From Tribonema minus (Eukaryota > Sar > Xanthophyceae > Tribonematales > Tribonemataceae): a stretch of DNA of 64,000 nt. Position 1 is the stretch's first letter. Each line of letters opens with the position of its first letter. Below are positions 1-12,200 of the stretch, one piece after another. The stretch spans positions 434,001 to 498,000 of the forward strand of contig JAFCMP010000531.1 in assembly GCA_017506865.1 (NCBI GenBank). The letters are read 5' to 3'. Made by a program: the position numbers and the translations under genes. The notes under the pieces are model-generated. The model saw only the letters and a list, made by a program, of their open reading frames with translations, was not told the DNA's origin and made no database searches.

Positions 1-8
1 CATGCAAC

Positions 9-3000
9 TTAAACAAAATCTGGTGGAGAGTCACCCACATCCCACTCCTTGTTGGCGATGAAGACGCGCATGTCCAGCAGGGCAGTGCTCCGCAGGGACA
101 TGGGCACCGCGTGTGTGCGGCAGCGCTCCTGCTGTGCGAGCCAGCCGTACCCCGCATCGAGCTTGGGGGCCCCCCGATCATCGCTGTAGTCCTCCTGCAC
201 AGTGTAGATGTGTGTAGGTCACAACACGGCAGTGAGAATAGGGGTCGCAAAGCCCTGACAGGAAGGCTTGAAGCGAAATACCGCTTCAGGGAAGAAGCGG
301 TATTATGCTGTGGTGAATGCCTTTGCAGGTGCGTGGTTTAGAATACTGGAACTCGAGGCAGGCAAGCTAGGGGGGGGGTGATTGAGAGTTTATGTAACCC
401 ATGTACAGCGCCATTTCATGCCATAGGCAAACCACCAACACCGTTCCCCTTGCATTTACAGCCAGTGAGAGCAAGACATCTGCTGTCAAACAAAACATCA
501 TCCCTTGCGCCATGACAGCAAGGGCGAAAAAGCTAAGCAGGAGCATCCTGGACCCGCACTGCAATGACCTCTCAGAGTGCACTGACACTTTAGGCTTTGA
601 ATGAGCCTCTTTTGCCCCCCTCCCCCTGCACGCCCCCCTGTCCCTCATGCACACAACACAAGTACAGCGTGCCTCAAGCACATCACATGAGTATTATGAG
701 CTCCTGCCATCACACTGATGCACTGCCATCAAGGGAGCCTAGACCGCCTTGCTGCATCGCACAATTCAGCGCCCAAACTTCACTCAAACAAACATACCTT
801 CAGGAGCCTCACTTCACAGAAGTACATACCTTCAAGACCCTCATTTCAGCGGCCGTGAGCCGCCAGTCCTCCTCCTCAGCGTCATCCTTGGACCGCCCCC
901 CCACCCCCGCCTTCCCCTTCGTCTTCGCCTTCCCCCTGCCAGGCTTGTACCCCCCCACCTGGCTCAGCCGGTACTCGTCTATCACCATCTCCCTCTGCAC
1001 CATCTCCGGCTGTATATAGCGCGGTATCATGCGCTCGCTGCTCTTGATCTGCAGCTCGAACTGCCCTGAGCGGGCCTGCAGCGCCTTGGTGATGTGACGC
1101 GATTTGGAGCCGCTGCCCTTGAGCTTGGCCTCCTCTGACCCCTGGCGTAACACGCAGCGCGTCGTCGCGAGAGGGATCGGGAGAGGTGCACCGATGACAT
1201 CAGCTGCGTGCGCGCGCTGCAGCTGATACAAGTTCAACTTCAGCTTCAACATCGACCTCACTGTTGAGGTAGTCCAACTTCATGTTGAACACCAACGTAG
1301 AGGCGGGTGGTTAATGAGCCCGGTGCATCAGACCGGTGCGCGTGAGCGCAGATGATAGTGATGCTCACAGGATGCTCGGGCGGTAGTGACTAGGCAATCG
1401 CATCTACTACCATGTGTTGAGCACGTGTTTGCTGACATTGCTTGCGAGCGCAGAGCAATTGCAAATTATGCATGCAGTGGCAAGTTGCGTCATGGTCCAT
1501 GAGTGAGGCAGCGTCAGGCATGGGACAGATCGAAGCCGCTACTTGAAGCGTTGTCGCATAAATCATCAGAGCATATAGCTCTCTCAGCCTGAGCCGCAGC
1601 CGCACTCTGAGTCTTGTCTGCTTGCAGCACAAAGAGTGTTGGCTTCGTAGCTACCCCATGCCTCATCAACGCCATAATGTACTCCTTGTTGTGTGTATTA
1701 TCTCGGTTGCTCGGTGAAACCGCGCCCATGCCGACGATAGCCTTGACTTCTCCATATGGGCGTGATTCAAGTGTCGGGACAGACGCGGCCCGAGACTGCC
1801 AAAACCGTTACCTTGAGGTTTGAACTTGAAGTGGGTGACTCACCTCTGAGACCAGGACGACAACCCTGCCAGCGCGCTTGCGGCCCGTGCGCCCCATACG
1901 CTGCACCATGCGTACAGGGCTGAAGGGGCAAACACCAACCATGGAACAGCATAGCCATGGGGTGAGAGGGCGTAGATGCCATCAATCAAGCACGCAAACA
2001 GCGCTGGCACAATGTGTAGCTCAACGGTCCGTGAGTGCATTCCGGCCAGCTAGCTGCGCAGCACACATATGCATGCAAGTTTGAGTACATAAATTAATAT
2101 AATACTTCCAAATATGACCATGTGTTGGTTCCAAAACCTGAAATATTGCGAAACGTTGGAGTTGGGGCAAGGCTAGGGCTATTCCTGACCATGAGTATGA
2201 GCACGCCAAACCCTAAGCCTGACATTAGCCCGAAGCAGCGACAAATGTGACATGCTGTCTCGCTGAGTAGATGCCTCATGCTGGCGGGACCCGCTCAGCC
2301 ATGTACATGCGTGTTGGCATTGTGCTGGCCGCAATACCGAGGCCATGCGGTGACTACGGCATGTACCGGGCAGCACAAACTGGCGAGGGGCAATCGCTGA
2401 CAGTGAGCGCGACATGTTCCAAGCCATTCCATAATGCTGCTGCTCAAAGCGTTCGCCACGTTCGCAAGCCAGCATGCGCAACACGGCACTCATACTGAGC
2501 CGTGGTGACGTATCAGCGTATGCAGCGCTCAGCAACGGTTAAAGCAATGCTCAGTACATATGGCCATCACTTTCGCAGACCGTGGTACTTCAAATGAAAG
2601 GTTGATTTGACACAGTATGCATTTGCGTTTAGCGTGTGTGAGCGTGCAGAAAGGCCCAGCCTTACCTGCCAAGCGCGTCGAAAGAGACGATCAGATCCAC
2701 TTCGCCAATGTCCAGCCCCTCCTCCGCTATGCACGTAGCCACGAGGCAGTTGAACTTGCCAGCAAAGAACGCCTCGATCACTGCCCTCTGCTCCTTCTGA
2801 TTTTGGCCTGAGAGGGTAGGGCAGCATTGAATGCAGTGCATTTCAGGTGACGTCGCACAGTAAGACCCAGTCTCTTGCAGACATTAACATGTACGGGCAT
2901 GACGGAGGACGCAATGAGCAGCTTGTGCATTTGTGTCTCTAGCGACGTCTGTTTCAGCTTGAACTGGTGAAGCTACCGTACCAGCACTCTGCCTGACCAC

Positions 3001-6000
3001 AAAGGTGGTGACCGGAAAAACAGGAATTACGCGTGTTTGCAGCGTGAATGGCCCGCCGCTACATTGTCGTGCCGCGAGCAATGATCGCCGGTTCGTTAAC
3101 TACTTCGAATCAGGCCCGCTCACATACTCAGACTTCAACTTCAACCTCAGTTCACTTCTTGCCGGACAGCAACGCCTCACCCTTGCTCTCTGCCATCGGC
3201 CTGGCCTGCTCCTCCGCCTCCGGCTCTGCAGATGCAGGTCGTCCCTCTCAGCATCGCCGTCAACAGAATCAAACTTCGACTTCACTTCACCTGTTAACGG
3301 GACAGCAAATGCCTCACCCTTGCTCTTTGCGGCCAGCCTGGCCTGCTCCTCCGCCTCCTGCTCCGCAGCGGCGTCGTCCCTCTCGGCGTCGCTAGCGTCG
3401 TCGTCGTCCTCGCGCTGAGCGCTGCCGCGCTTGCGCACCTTGCCGCTGCTCTGCCCCACAAACCGCATGAGGCGCAGCTGCTCGACGTCCTGCAGAAACG
3501 TCAGGATCTGCAACATAGAGTGCGTACGTTAGCAAACACATGTAGTCAGCGGCTCCGTGCGTGCAAGACCATGCGGTCAGCGCCGTGTGTACGCAGGAAC
3601 GTGAGGATCTGCAGCGCAAAGTGCATATGTTAGTTAACGCGTTCAGTCAGCAGCTCGGTGCTTGCAGGACCATGCGGTCAATGTCGTGTGCACGGCGTGA
3701 TTCGCTGTGGGTCAGTTCGGGCAGGCCAGTATGACTTTCTATACGCGTATGAAGTCTGGATCGGACGGAAGGTGCCAATATCATGGCTACGATCTGCATG
3801 GATAACTAACGTAGGCGATCAACAACATGAGATGCTGCTTCTGTGAACTTTGCAGCAAGCAGTGCGAGAAGTGACGCTTGTGAGCTCTCTACAGGTTTGA
3901 TTCGGAGGAACCCATTAAGCATGTTGTGCGTGTGTGTGTGTGATGCAATGCTCAGCAAGGGCCAGGCACTGGGCACACTGGAGGCAAATTGATGACGCGT
4001 TGGTATCACGTAGACAGCAGCGATGCAGACACTGTGCATGCGCACTCGTCTGCAGCAGGTGTTGCGCACTCACAACCTAAATGTTAAATCCCAGCACATT
4101 CAGGTGCAGTGTATTGGCCACCATGCATAGCATGATCTCTTGCTAGAACGCAGCCAGCGCTCTGCTAGTGCACAGTGCATGCTGCAAAGGCTCCAGCTCA
4201 GCAGCAACAACCACTTCGCCTGACACGCCTCATTAAAATTTCAACTGGTAAACTTCACCAACAACCAGCAGACCTTGTTCGCCACTGCAACGTGCAGCGC
4301 ACCTCATGGCCTCGGCGGCGGGGCGTCACCCCCTGACCCAACTTCAACTTCAACTTCAACAGTCACCTCACCTCATCGACGCTGTCGCGCTTGTGTGTGA
4401 AGATGATGGCGCGCGTGCTCTTGCCGCCCGCGGCGTGCCTGTCAAAGTGCTCGATGAGGACCTCCCTGAGCTTGAGCAGCTTGGGGTGGCGCACGCCCTG
4501 CTGCTGCTGCGCCGACAGGCCCTCCAGCAGGCGCCGCCACTCCGGCGAGTTCTGGAGCTCGATCTGAGGCCGCGGGGGCGTGTGACAGCAGCGCTCAACT
4601 GATTACGCTTCGTAAAGGTCTGGAGCTGGGCCTGAGTCTGCGATACACTCGGTCAAATACACAGCGTTGAGTGATGAAGCTCAAGGTGGAGCGTGGTCGA
4701 TTGTGCAGGGCAGCAGCATCATGATGTGACGTTGCAGGTTGCGCCCATTAGAGCGCTGCGGCTGCTAGCGATTTATACATAAGGATACGGCTAGCAATAC
4801 CATGCAGAAGCCAGCGATACACCGCCGTCAGCAGCAGGAGTTGCAGCAGCAGTGATCGAGGCACATGGGGCAGCAGGGGGCTTGTGCAGACACGTGCAAT
4901 GGACTGGCTCATACATGCATACTCACAACACTCATACAGGCCGCAGCATCACAGAGTGTGTACAATGAGCGGTGCATGAGCTCAGCAAGACCCCGCAGTA
5001 GATTCCACAGAACCTGTGCAGTGCGGTTTACAAGAAGATAATCAACTGCACCAGTGGTGCACACGCCGTGACCTCATTGTCTCGCAAACCCAACCCGCAA
5101 CCTGCCCTAATAATCTCCGCACCACACTGCCACAGACATGTACACACGTAGACTACATGTCTTCACTTCTCATTACATAGACACATGCGTTGGAGTACAT
5201 TTGGCTCTGGACCCCAATGCCAAATACATGTACACATCTGAACTACGATTCTTCACTTATCAACACACATACGTGAGTTGTAGTACATGTGGTAGGGAGC
5301 ACCTGTGGCCGCGAGCGTGACGCCCCGCTCCTTTTGTCGGCCTCCATACCCTGGATGCCCCGCGCCAGCGCCTCAAAGCCGTGCGAGTCCAGGCTTGCGC
5401 GCATGGCGGCGAGCTTCATGAGCAGGCTCAGCTCGGACATGATTTGCCTGTTGGTGCAGCAGCGCTCAAACAGCAGCGCGAGGGCGTTTGTTAGTCAGAA
5501 GACTGCAAAAGTCTGCTTGCGCAGATGCTGTTGTGCTGTGTGCCACGCGCGCAATCATCTCATTTGCCTGTCGAGGTGGGGGGTGTCAGAGAGCAGCGCA
5601 AGGGGCATTGTCAATGAGCTCGTCGCAAGAATCTGCACGCGCGCGTCCTACTTTGCTTGTGTGGTTGAGCGTGTGCCACTACGACGTGCTCATGCTTGTG
5701 CAGCGCGTGACTGAGGGATCATCACGGTTTAAAAATGTACTTTATTCAACTCGAGTACAGTATGCAAGACAAGTTCAAGTGCCCAAGCCAGATGGTCATA
5801 CAGCAAGTGCGGCCTCCCCCCATCGCGAGTCATTGGAACACGCCCTTGACATGTTGCCGGTGCGATGAGGCCTGCGCCTGTGCGAGGGTTGCCGTGATAT
5901 CATGGCTGCAAGCGAGCCATGCAACTTTGGTGCAGAGAGTAGCACCATCGACTTTCAAATGATTTCATCATAATGAAACATAATTGACTGAGGTTTAGTT

Positions 6001-9000
6001 TAGGGTTGTTGAAGTTAGGTTAGGCACTGAGCATCGTCATCATCATAGGCTCACCAGGTGTCGGTGCGGGGCTCGGCGTTGTTGGTAGCGCACTTCTGCT
6101 GCCAGTTGTCCTTCATCTGCCAAACCAGCACGCATGAGTATCAGCATTGATGACAATGTGATCATTGTCATGATTAATGGCATGATCATTATCATCAATG
6201 ACAATGTGAGGCACCACAACCGCACAAACCAGAGCAGACACAAAAGCAAGCAACAACAGGTACGTTGCAGTTGACAATAAATGAAATGCTGGAAGGCTGC
6301 GCTGCGGCATGACGGTTACAGAACGTACGCAGCGCGTCATGCGACATCATGTGTTGTCAAGATAGAGACTCGTACGGCTGCAGCGAACCGCATGTGGGAA
6401 TCTGATGACTTGCTTCAGGAACTGATTTGGAGAACTTATATCTGCACCATCATTGATCACAGCCGCAAATTGCAAATTGCACAACTCCTTTCAGGGCCCG
6501 TGGTCGGCGTTCCGCACATTGCTCGAGTTTGGTGGCGAGCTTGACGAGTTTGACACGCTTCAACCTGATTGAGGTTGGGGTTACACTCCCTGACTAGGCC
6601 ACAGTTGCCAATGCTGTCGTACACTTCAGCAGATATTGCATACTGACCTGCGTTCTGTGGTGCGGGCCCTAACAGGCCTATGGGCAAATACAGGGTCACC
6701 CAGAGTGGAGACATCATTGTGACGCGCAGCTGTGCTTGTTCATACTCTGGCTATTGCTTCTTTGAAGTATGTCATGCGCAGCTGATCCACTAAATGCATG
6801 CGCCATTTCGGCTTTCCAAAAGTGAAACCTGCGCACGCCACAAAATAGATTGGGCTTCAGATGACATAGTCGGCGACGCCACATTCTTTTTATTGCGCTT
6901 CAACCCAAACGATACACCGATACGCTTCAAGTATACGTACCGTAAGCAGCTGGTAGTGTGTGACGGTGCCGGCGTCCTGCGCGTAGCTCACGCCGCGCGA
7001 GCGCAGCCTGTTGAGCAGCGGCTGCATAACTGCCACCAGCAGCGCTCGAACGCCCTGCAGGGCCTCCCCCAGGGGGCACTTGATCACCTCCACCTGGCGC
7101 ATGCAGCGCAGCGGCGGGCGTACGACAGGGGTAGAGTGAGTGTCATTGCTCAGTGGCGACGTGATGGGACGAGTGCTTCGCGATGGTGTGCCGCGGGCGT
7201 GAGACTGGATGCATTGCACATGACTTCAAGTTGAAGCGCGCACGCATGCGGTGCAATACAGCTGCACCGTTCCATAGGCCCAAGCCCGACCCCAACCCCC
7301 TTTTCAGAAGCACTGTGGCAGGCTGCAGCCAGCAGTGGCCATGTACTTTGTGCGGGTGCGTGCGCGCCGTTCTAGGGGGCAGCCATTGTGCGCATTTCGA
7401 CCACCCGCCCGTGCGATGAGCGGCTGGGTACCCTTGACATTTGGGGGGCAGCATCGCGCTGCGCTCCTACCAGAAGTGTCTGAGAAGTCCACGTCTTGAG
7501 CCGCTGCAGCGGGTTCGTCATGCTCCAGTCACCATCACGACATATAGGACACCCCTGCCCATCACGCCAGGGTACTCCAACGACACAGGAAGAGCGAAGT
7601 GCTGACTGGCATACCTGGCGCGCATGCGTGTGCCTGACCTTAACCCTAACCCTAACCCTAGCGCTCTACTTGGAGGACCTTAACCCCAATGCTAACCTCA
7701 AACCACGTTCGGGCTAGGTGCACACGCACAGCACATGGGGCTCCTTCGCACTCTGAGTGAGACACAACAAGAAGTACATACCTTCAAAGTGCATACCTAC
7801 TTCAAAGTACATGCTTGATTACCTGGCGCGCGTGAGTGTGCCTGCCCCCTAATCCGAATGCTAACCTCAACCCACGTTCAGTCTAGCTCATACATACATA
7901 CTTTGACATACATTATACGTACATATATACATGCAGCCGTACATACATACATACTTCGAAGTATATACACACATACATACATCAATACATACAAGCATAC
8001 ATACATACCTGGCGCGCGTGCGTGTGCCTGGCCACCTCCGGGTCGTCCTCCGTGCGCAGCTCAATTGCGGCGATGCGCAGGTGCATGATGACGGCCTGCA
8101 CGGCCTTTACATCGGAGCCCGGCGTCGCGCTGAGCGCGAGGACGCGGAAGCGCGGCGTTGCAGCAGCCACTGCGCGCACGGCCGTCACCGAGGGGTACTT
8201 GCCAGTGGCGCGGTGGGCCTCGTCGACGACCACGCAGACCATCGTGGACGCGTCGCACACTGCAAACGGGCGGGCGGTATGTGTGTACTTTCAGGTACAT
8301 CGAGGTATGTATATGCATGGAGCATGTAGGTACAGTCTTGTTGACGACCCCAACACTATTGTGGTGAACGCGTCGCACACTACGGGCGGGCGGGGCGGCA
8401 GCGCGTTTGGTGCAGTATGTAGGTATATCGTGTGAGGGTATGTACGTATATGCGTAGAGTATGTAAGTACTGTCTCGTCGACGACCACGCACACCATTTC
8501 TAGATGCATTTCGCGCTGCCTGCGAGTGCAACGGCGATGCATTTTGCATTGTGCACTTGTGTCTGTAATGCACGTATGTGTTTATGAAGTTATGCACATG
8601 TATGTATTCGGCAGTGGCGCGCCGAGCTCTGTCTACAGCGTTAAACACGGCGCAAGCTGCGGGCGGGCGGTGCGGCGGCGTGGGTGAGCAGGTATACCAT
8701 TGTTGAGCGACCCACTTATGGCAACTGAAAAGAGCGAAGAGAAAACTAGCAGAATAGCTAGCATCTGGTTGCCACAATCTGGCATCATAGACAACATGAA
8801 AACTGAGGCAGACAAATTGGAAATCAGGGGATGCAATTTACGTGGCACCTGCATTGTGCAACCATACGCAGACTGTGTGTACCAACCTTTGTAGCAGAAC
8901 AACAGCGAGTTTGAGACTGGTATTTCTACGTGCCTGCAAACAACCAATGAGGGCACAAGTGGGCTACCAGATGCTCACGGTTCACAACACTTGAAGCCTG

Positions 9001-11825
9001 ATGCATGCTTCTGAGTATGGCAATAGAAACAGAAGCAATCGCCGACATGCAATACGACGGTTGTTACACTTGAATGGCAGCATATAGGGCAGCGTTGTGG
9101 ACCCACCTCCTGTCTGAAGGTCATTTGCCAGGGTGTGAGGCGTGCAGTAGAAGACACGCCGCTCGCGCCAGAGCTGCCGCCGCAGCTGCGGCGAGACGTT
9201 GCCCTGCAGCTCGGCTGACAACACCAACAAAATACACGATATAAGCACGACAGCATAATGTGAGACCGTTCTGCAGGGAGAAAAAAGGGCAGCGTATCAG
9301 TCAGAACGTGCGGTGTGACGATGTGAAGAGCAATTATGCCTGCATATGAACCTTGTGAACCTTGTGCAGAAGCTGCACCAGTACTTGGTTTGATGACCAG
9401 CAGGTGTGGAGCACGTGACGCAGGTATCTTGTGCTGCGTGCCGGTTGAGCGCTGACAGCTAGCATCAGTATGCTAACACGATGCCGCCTAAGCACATGCT
9501 ACCAGGACCACATTCATGATTTGCGCAAGGTATGATTGTATCCATTGGCGCGACGCCTCGCTTCGGTGCTTGCAAGTTGTCGCTGCAGCTCAAATGCAGG
9601 TCATCATGTTAAGCATGTATGCCCATCGCTGGCTCAGCAACGCTGTAGCCTCCGCGGTGCGATGCACTTGTGCATTGGTGTGGCGATGCAGGCACCGGCC
9701 ATTTCACCTACCCTTGTCCAACCAATGAAGCACATGTCGTTCAATTACTCACACCCTGGTGACATGCCGCATGGCGTAGCCTGCACAAGCGGCGCACAGC
9801 CTGGCACTTCGCACTTTTCTTGCACTTGACGAGTAGCAGCAGCTGCCGGAAAACCGGCATCTGCCAGTGGTGACATGCCACAGGCAGCAGACCGACACCA
9901 CCCAGCAGGGCTAGCGAGAAGCTGACGAGTGCCCCGAGCCCTTGGCACACCAGACACCTGAAGTTTGCGATTAACTGCAATGTGCGACGCTCCGCACCTG
10001 TGTCGTGAGCAGGTATCCCCATGATGTTGTGGCATGCCGACACCTGCTGCGCAACCAGCGGGCGCGTGGGTGCCATGAACACCACCTGCAGCGACACGGC
10101 AATCAGATTAGTCATTGACGGTTACACGGGTGCTTCACTGCTGGTAGAACAGTGATGTATGAATATGATTTACTTTGCAATGTACTTTAAATAAGCAGAC
10201 TACACTTCGAGGAGCTTGAAGTGTATGTTGAAGTGTACGTCGTGCAACGCTGCCAACAGGGGCTCGCCTTTGCTCCCGTCACAAATGCGATAATGAACAT
10301 GACAGTGGTCAGTAGCGCGGGATATGAGAATGCTTAACCCTAACCCTAATTCTGTGATGGCTTGTGTGCTTCACAGCACTCATGTCATAGAGCGGACAAT
10401 GATGTCCCTTTACATGGAGACGACGTCACAATATGTAATACTATGGACACAGTGCCACATCCATCCTCTGCAACCCACCGCAAATTCAACCATCTTTGCT
10501 GGACTGGCAAGCAGCACACCTCCTCACTGACATAGCAGCAAGTGTGCACAACACCTGCACGTACTTCTCTCGCTTGCGTAAACATGCACTTCAACCAATG
10601 ATCAACACTGCTATGCAAGCCCGGAGGCACTCATGGACACGCTCACCTTGCCCTCCGGGTACCAGCGGTAGAAGTTGTACATGACCACCGCGGCGATGAG
10701 CGTCTTGCCGAGGCCCGTGGGGAGCGCCACCAGCGTGTTTGCGAACAGCGCGCGCTTCACAATCTGGCGCTGGTACTCGCGGATAGGGTAGTTTGAGGGG
10801 TATATCCACGTCGCCGCGGCCTCCTCATCCAGCTTTGGCAGTCGGTCATAGGCAGCGGCATCGCCGTCATCGTCCACGGCCAGTACCTCCGTAGCAGCTC
10901 GAAAGCCACTGAACACGTTGCTGCCGCCGCCGCCACCACCGCCGCCGCTGCTGTCACCGCCGGTGCCTCTGCCGCCACCGCCGCTGCTGCCGCCCCCCCC
11001 TCTGCCGCCGCCAGCGCTACTGCCACCGCCATTGCTGCTGCCTCCGCCGCTGCCAGCATGGCTGCCGCCAGCTCCCCAACCCCCGTTTGAAACTTGCGCC
11101 GGATTGTCGACGATCGAACAATCTGCGTCTCTGTTGCCGCCGCTGCTGCCGGGCCGCGCAGCAGCAGCAGGATGACTCGTCCGCACAACATCCCTGTCTG
11201 TGAACGCAGCAGACCACATGGACAGATCGTCGCCTTCCGCGCACTGCTGTGGCTGCGGTGGTGCAGCAGTGGATGTTTGCGGCAATGCGACCTGTCGGCC
11301 GGATCCGAGGGCACCGCCAGCAGTGTGTGATGGTTGAATGGAACGACTCCCCTTCCCTGGACTAGGAGCTCTGCATCTGCTCCATGGGTTGCCAAGATCT
11401 GGCTTTGCTGCGGGGGGCGCAGCTTGGCGTGCCTTTGGGTACTGCTGCTGCTGCTGCTGCTGCTGCTTGCCGCCCAGTGGGGGTCTGAACAGTGACGAAG
11501 GAGCAGGTGCAGTACTAGGGCGCTGCTGCTGCTGCTGCGGAGGCTTGCGGGACAGGAAAGGCGCCGGCGCTGGCGCCGCTGCTCCCGCGTTGCCTGCTGC
11601 AGCTTTCGGCGCAGCGCGCTGGCTCTTGGCATAGGGATTGCCAGGCTGAGTGCCGCCAGGCGCTGGTGTCAGCCGCGCACTCGCAGGTGTTGGTGCATTG
11701 CCAGGCCTCTTGACGCAGTTGCACCGGCCTGCTGCAGCCTTGCAGATGGTGCAGCGTGGTCCTGTGCCTACCCTCTCCAGGCTCAGCTCCGTCCACAAAG
11801 GCGGCTTCTTGCCTGGCGGATCCAT
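9..11825 (-). CDS. FANCM: FANCM/Hef/Mph1-family DNA helicase, 13 exons
   Basis: This is an SF2 helicase/translocase of the FANCM family, which remodels stalled forks and restrains crossovers in the nucleus. Exons, in order: 10647-11825, 9998-10085, 9107-9214, 8009-8259, 6941-7093, 6055-6116, 5303-5447, 4372-4563, 3318-3507, 2666-2807, 1844-1919, 830-1141 and a last one up to 194. All join in phase, giving about 1027 residues if the TAA at 9-11 is the true stop. The first exon carries a Cys cluster (C25, C28, C35, C37), a Gly/Ser/Gln-rich disordered stretch and then Walker A LPTGLGKT (368-375). Exon 2 has [11 protein letters not shown]. Exon 4 has [10 protein letters not shown] (DEAH at 471-474) and [10 protein letters not shown]. 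Exon 9 has FVGQSSGK plus an acidic insert, exon 10 has EEGLDIGE, and exon 11 has QRMGRTGR (843-850). No C-terminal ERCC4 domain is visible. The last exon could instead splice near base 36 and continue past the left edge. Confidence 0.92.
790..850 (-). repeat. Duplicated donor edge of FANCM exon 12
   Basis: The exon 12 donor (exon end 830, CTTGAAG followed by gtatgt) is repeated about 34 bases further into the intron near 796, as ctgaag followed by gtatgt. The two copies share the flanking cttcaa and cctcactt/cctcattt stretches. It is a small, fresh-looking tandem copy. Confidence 0.5.
3150..3420 (-). repeat. Duplicated donor end of FANCM exon 9
   Basis: The end of exon 9 (about 3318-3415, coding an acidic [17 protein letters not shown] stretch, donor at 3317) is repeated at about 3165-3260 inside the following intron. 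Both copies hold gcctcacccttgctct and a common ggcctggcctgctcctccgc block. The intronic copy has several substitutions and small indels. Confidence 0.7.
3500..3702 (-). repeat. Duplicated acceptor of FANCM exon 9
   Basis: About 100 bases covering the end of intron 8 and the first bases of exon 9 (3500-3600) are repeated directly behind it (3600-3702). Shared landmarks are caggatctgca/gaggatctgca, agtcagcggctc/agtcagcagctc and gaccatgcggtca. The exon-proximal copy keeps the working acceptor after 3507. Confidence 0.75.
5560..5625 (-). repeat. Decayed copy of the FANCM exon 7 acceptor
   Basis: The acceptor region of exon 7 (about 5435-5500, catttgcctgtt then a gcagcgcgagggc block) reappears at about 5563-5620 as catttgcctgtc and agcagcgcaaggggc. 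It lies upstream of the real site on the minus strand and has diverged more than most of the other copies. Confidence 0.5.
6143..6203. repeat. AT-rich imperfect hairpin in FANCM intron 5
   Basis: The arms cattgatgacaatg and the reverse-complement-like cattatcatcaatg face each other around gtgatcattgtcatgattaa. This gives an imperfect, AT-rich inverted repeat just outside the acceptor of exon 6. No protein-coding content is seen. Confidence 0.5.
7605..8020 (-). repeat. Three-copy donor ladder after FANCM exon 4
   Basis: The exon 4 donor (exon ends CGCGCCAG at 8009, then gtatgt) is repeated at about 7819 and 7612. Each copy reads tacctggcgcgc on the plus strand, followed by gtgcctg. The two outer copies also share a downstream block with gctaacctcaa and ccacgttc. 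Between the real site and the first copy lies a tacatacatac microsatellite (about 7895-8008). The outer copy carries a short (CCCTAA)n block at 7639-7660. Confidence 0.75.
8240..8685 (-). repeat. Three-copy acceptor ladder before FANCM exon 4
   Basis: The start of exon 4 ([16 protein letters not shown]) and its polypyrimidine tract (ccgcccgccc) are present three times. The working site is at 8259/8260. A copy near 8380 reads VCDAFTT before falling out of frame, and an older copy near 8600-8660 still reads [12 protein letters not shown], against [12 protein letters not shown] in the real exon. This is a graded series of pseudo-exons. Confidence 0.8.
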
Positions 11826-12200
11826 CCTGCCACCTCCTGCTATGTTGGCAAATCTCTTCTATGCATACATGTCATGGCACGAATTGTGCTGCTCTCTGCT
11901 CCGGCTACCAAACAGCTGCGCTGCCTCTGCCTATTCCTGAATTTGTCGACCGCCACTCACAAGCCTTTGCGCAGCACGCAGTGGCACGAATTCGAGGACT
12001 CATGCACGATTTCTGGTGCTATGCCCGACATCAGGTTCCCCATCAGCCACGCCTGAGCAGAACACCACACTTCACCGCCAAGTGGCGCGAAAAATCTTAT
12101 TAACGGACTTTGAACGCCGGAATGGAATGGTCCAAGCTCCGAGAACAGTCTGTAACCGCCAAGAGGACAAGAGGAGAGATAGCAGCTTAGACCAGCACTC
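11826..12200. promoter_or_regulatory. Divergent promoter between FANCM and the Ala/Gly-rich gene
   Basis: These 375 bases separate two start codons pointing away from each other, so they must hold both promoters and both 5' leaders. No TATA box is evident near either start. The only site I recognise is the E2F-type element at 12084-12094. Confidence 0.6.
12084..12094 (-). promoter_or_regulatory. E2F/DP-type site TTTTTCGCGCC
   Basis: On the minus strand the bases read TTTTTCGCGCC, which contains TTTCGCGC, a full match to the E2F consensus TTTSSCGC used in animals, plants and green algae. It lies 259 bases upstream of the FANCM start and 107 bases upstream of the opposing gene. S-phase control fits a fork-repair helicase. 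No other copy was noticed in the promoter. Confidence 0.6.

Noticed and set aside
8009-9256. Several overlapping frames on both strands resembling separate genes
   Set aside because: They are FANCM exons 3 and 4 and decayed copies of exon 4, read in shadow frames.
10918-11175. Plus-strand proline-rich open frame
   Set aside because: It is the complement of the Gly/Ser-rich part of FANCM exon 1.
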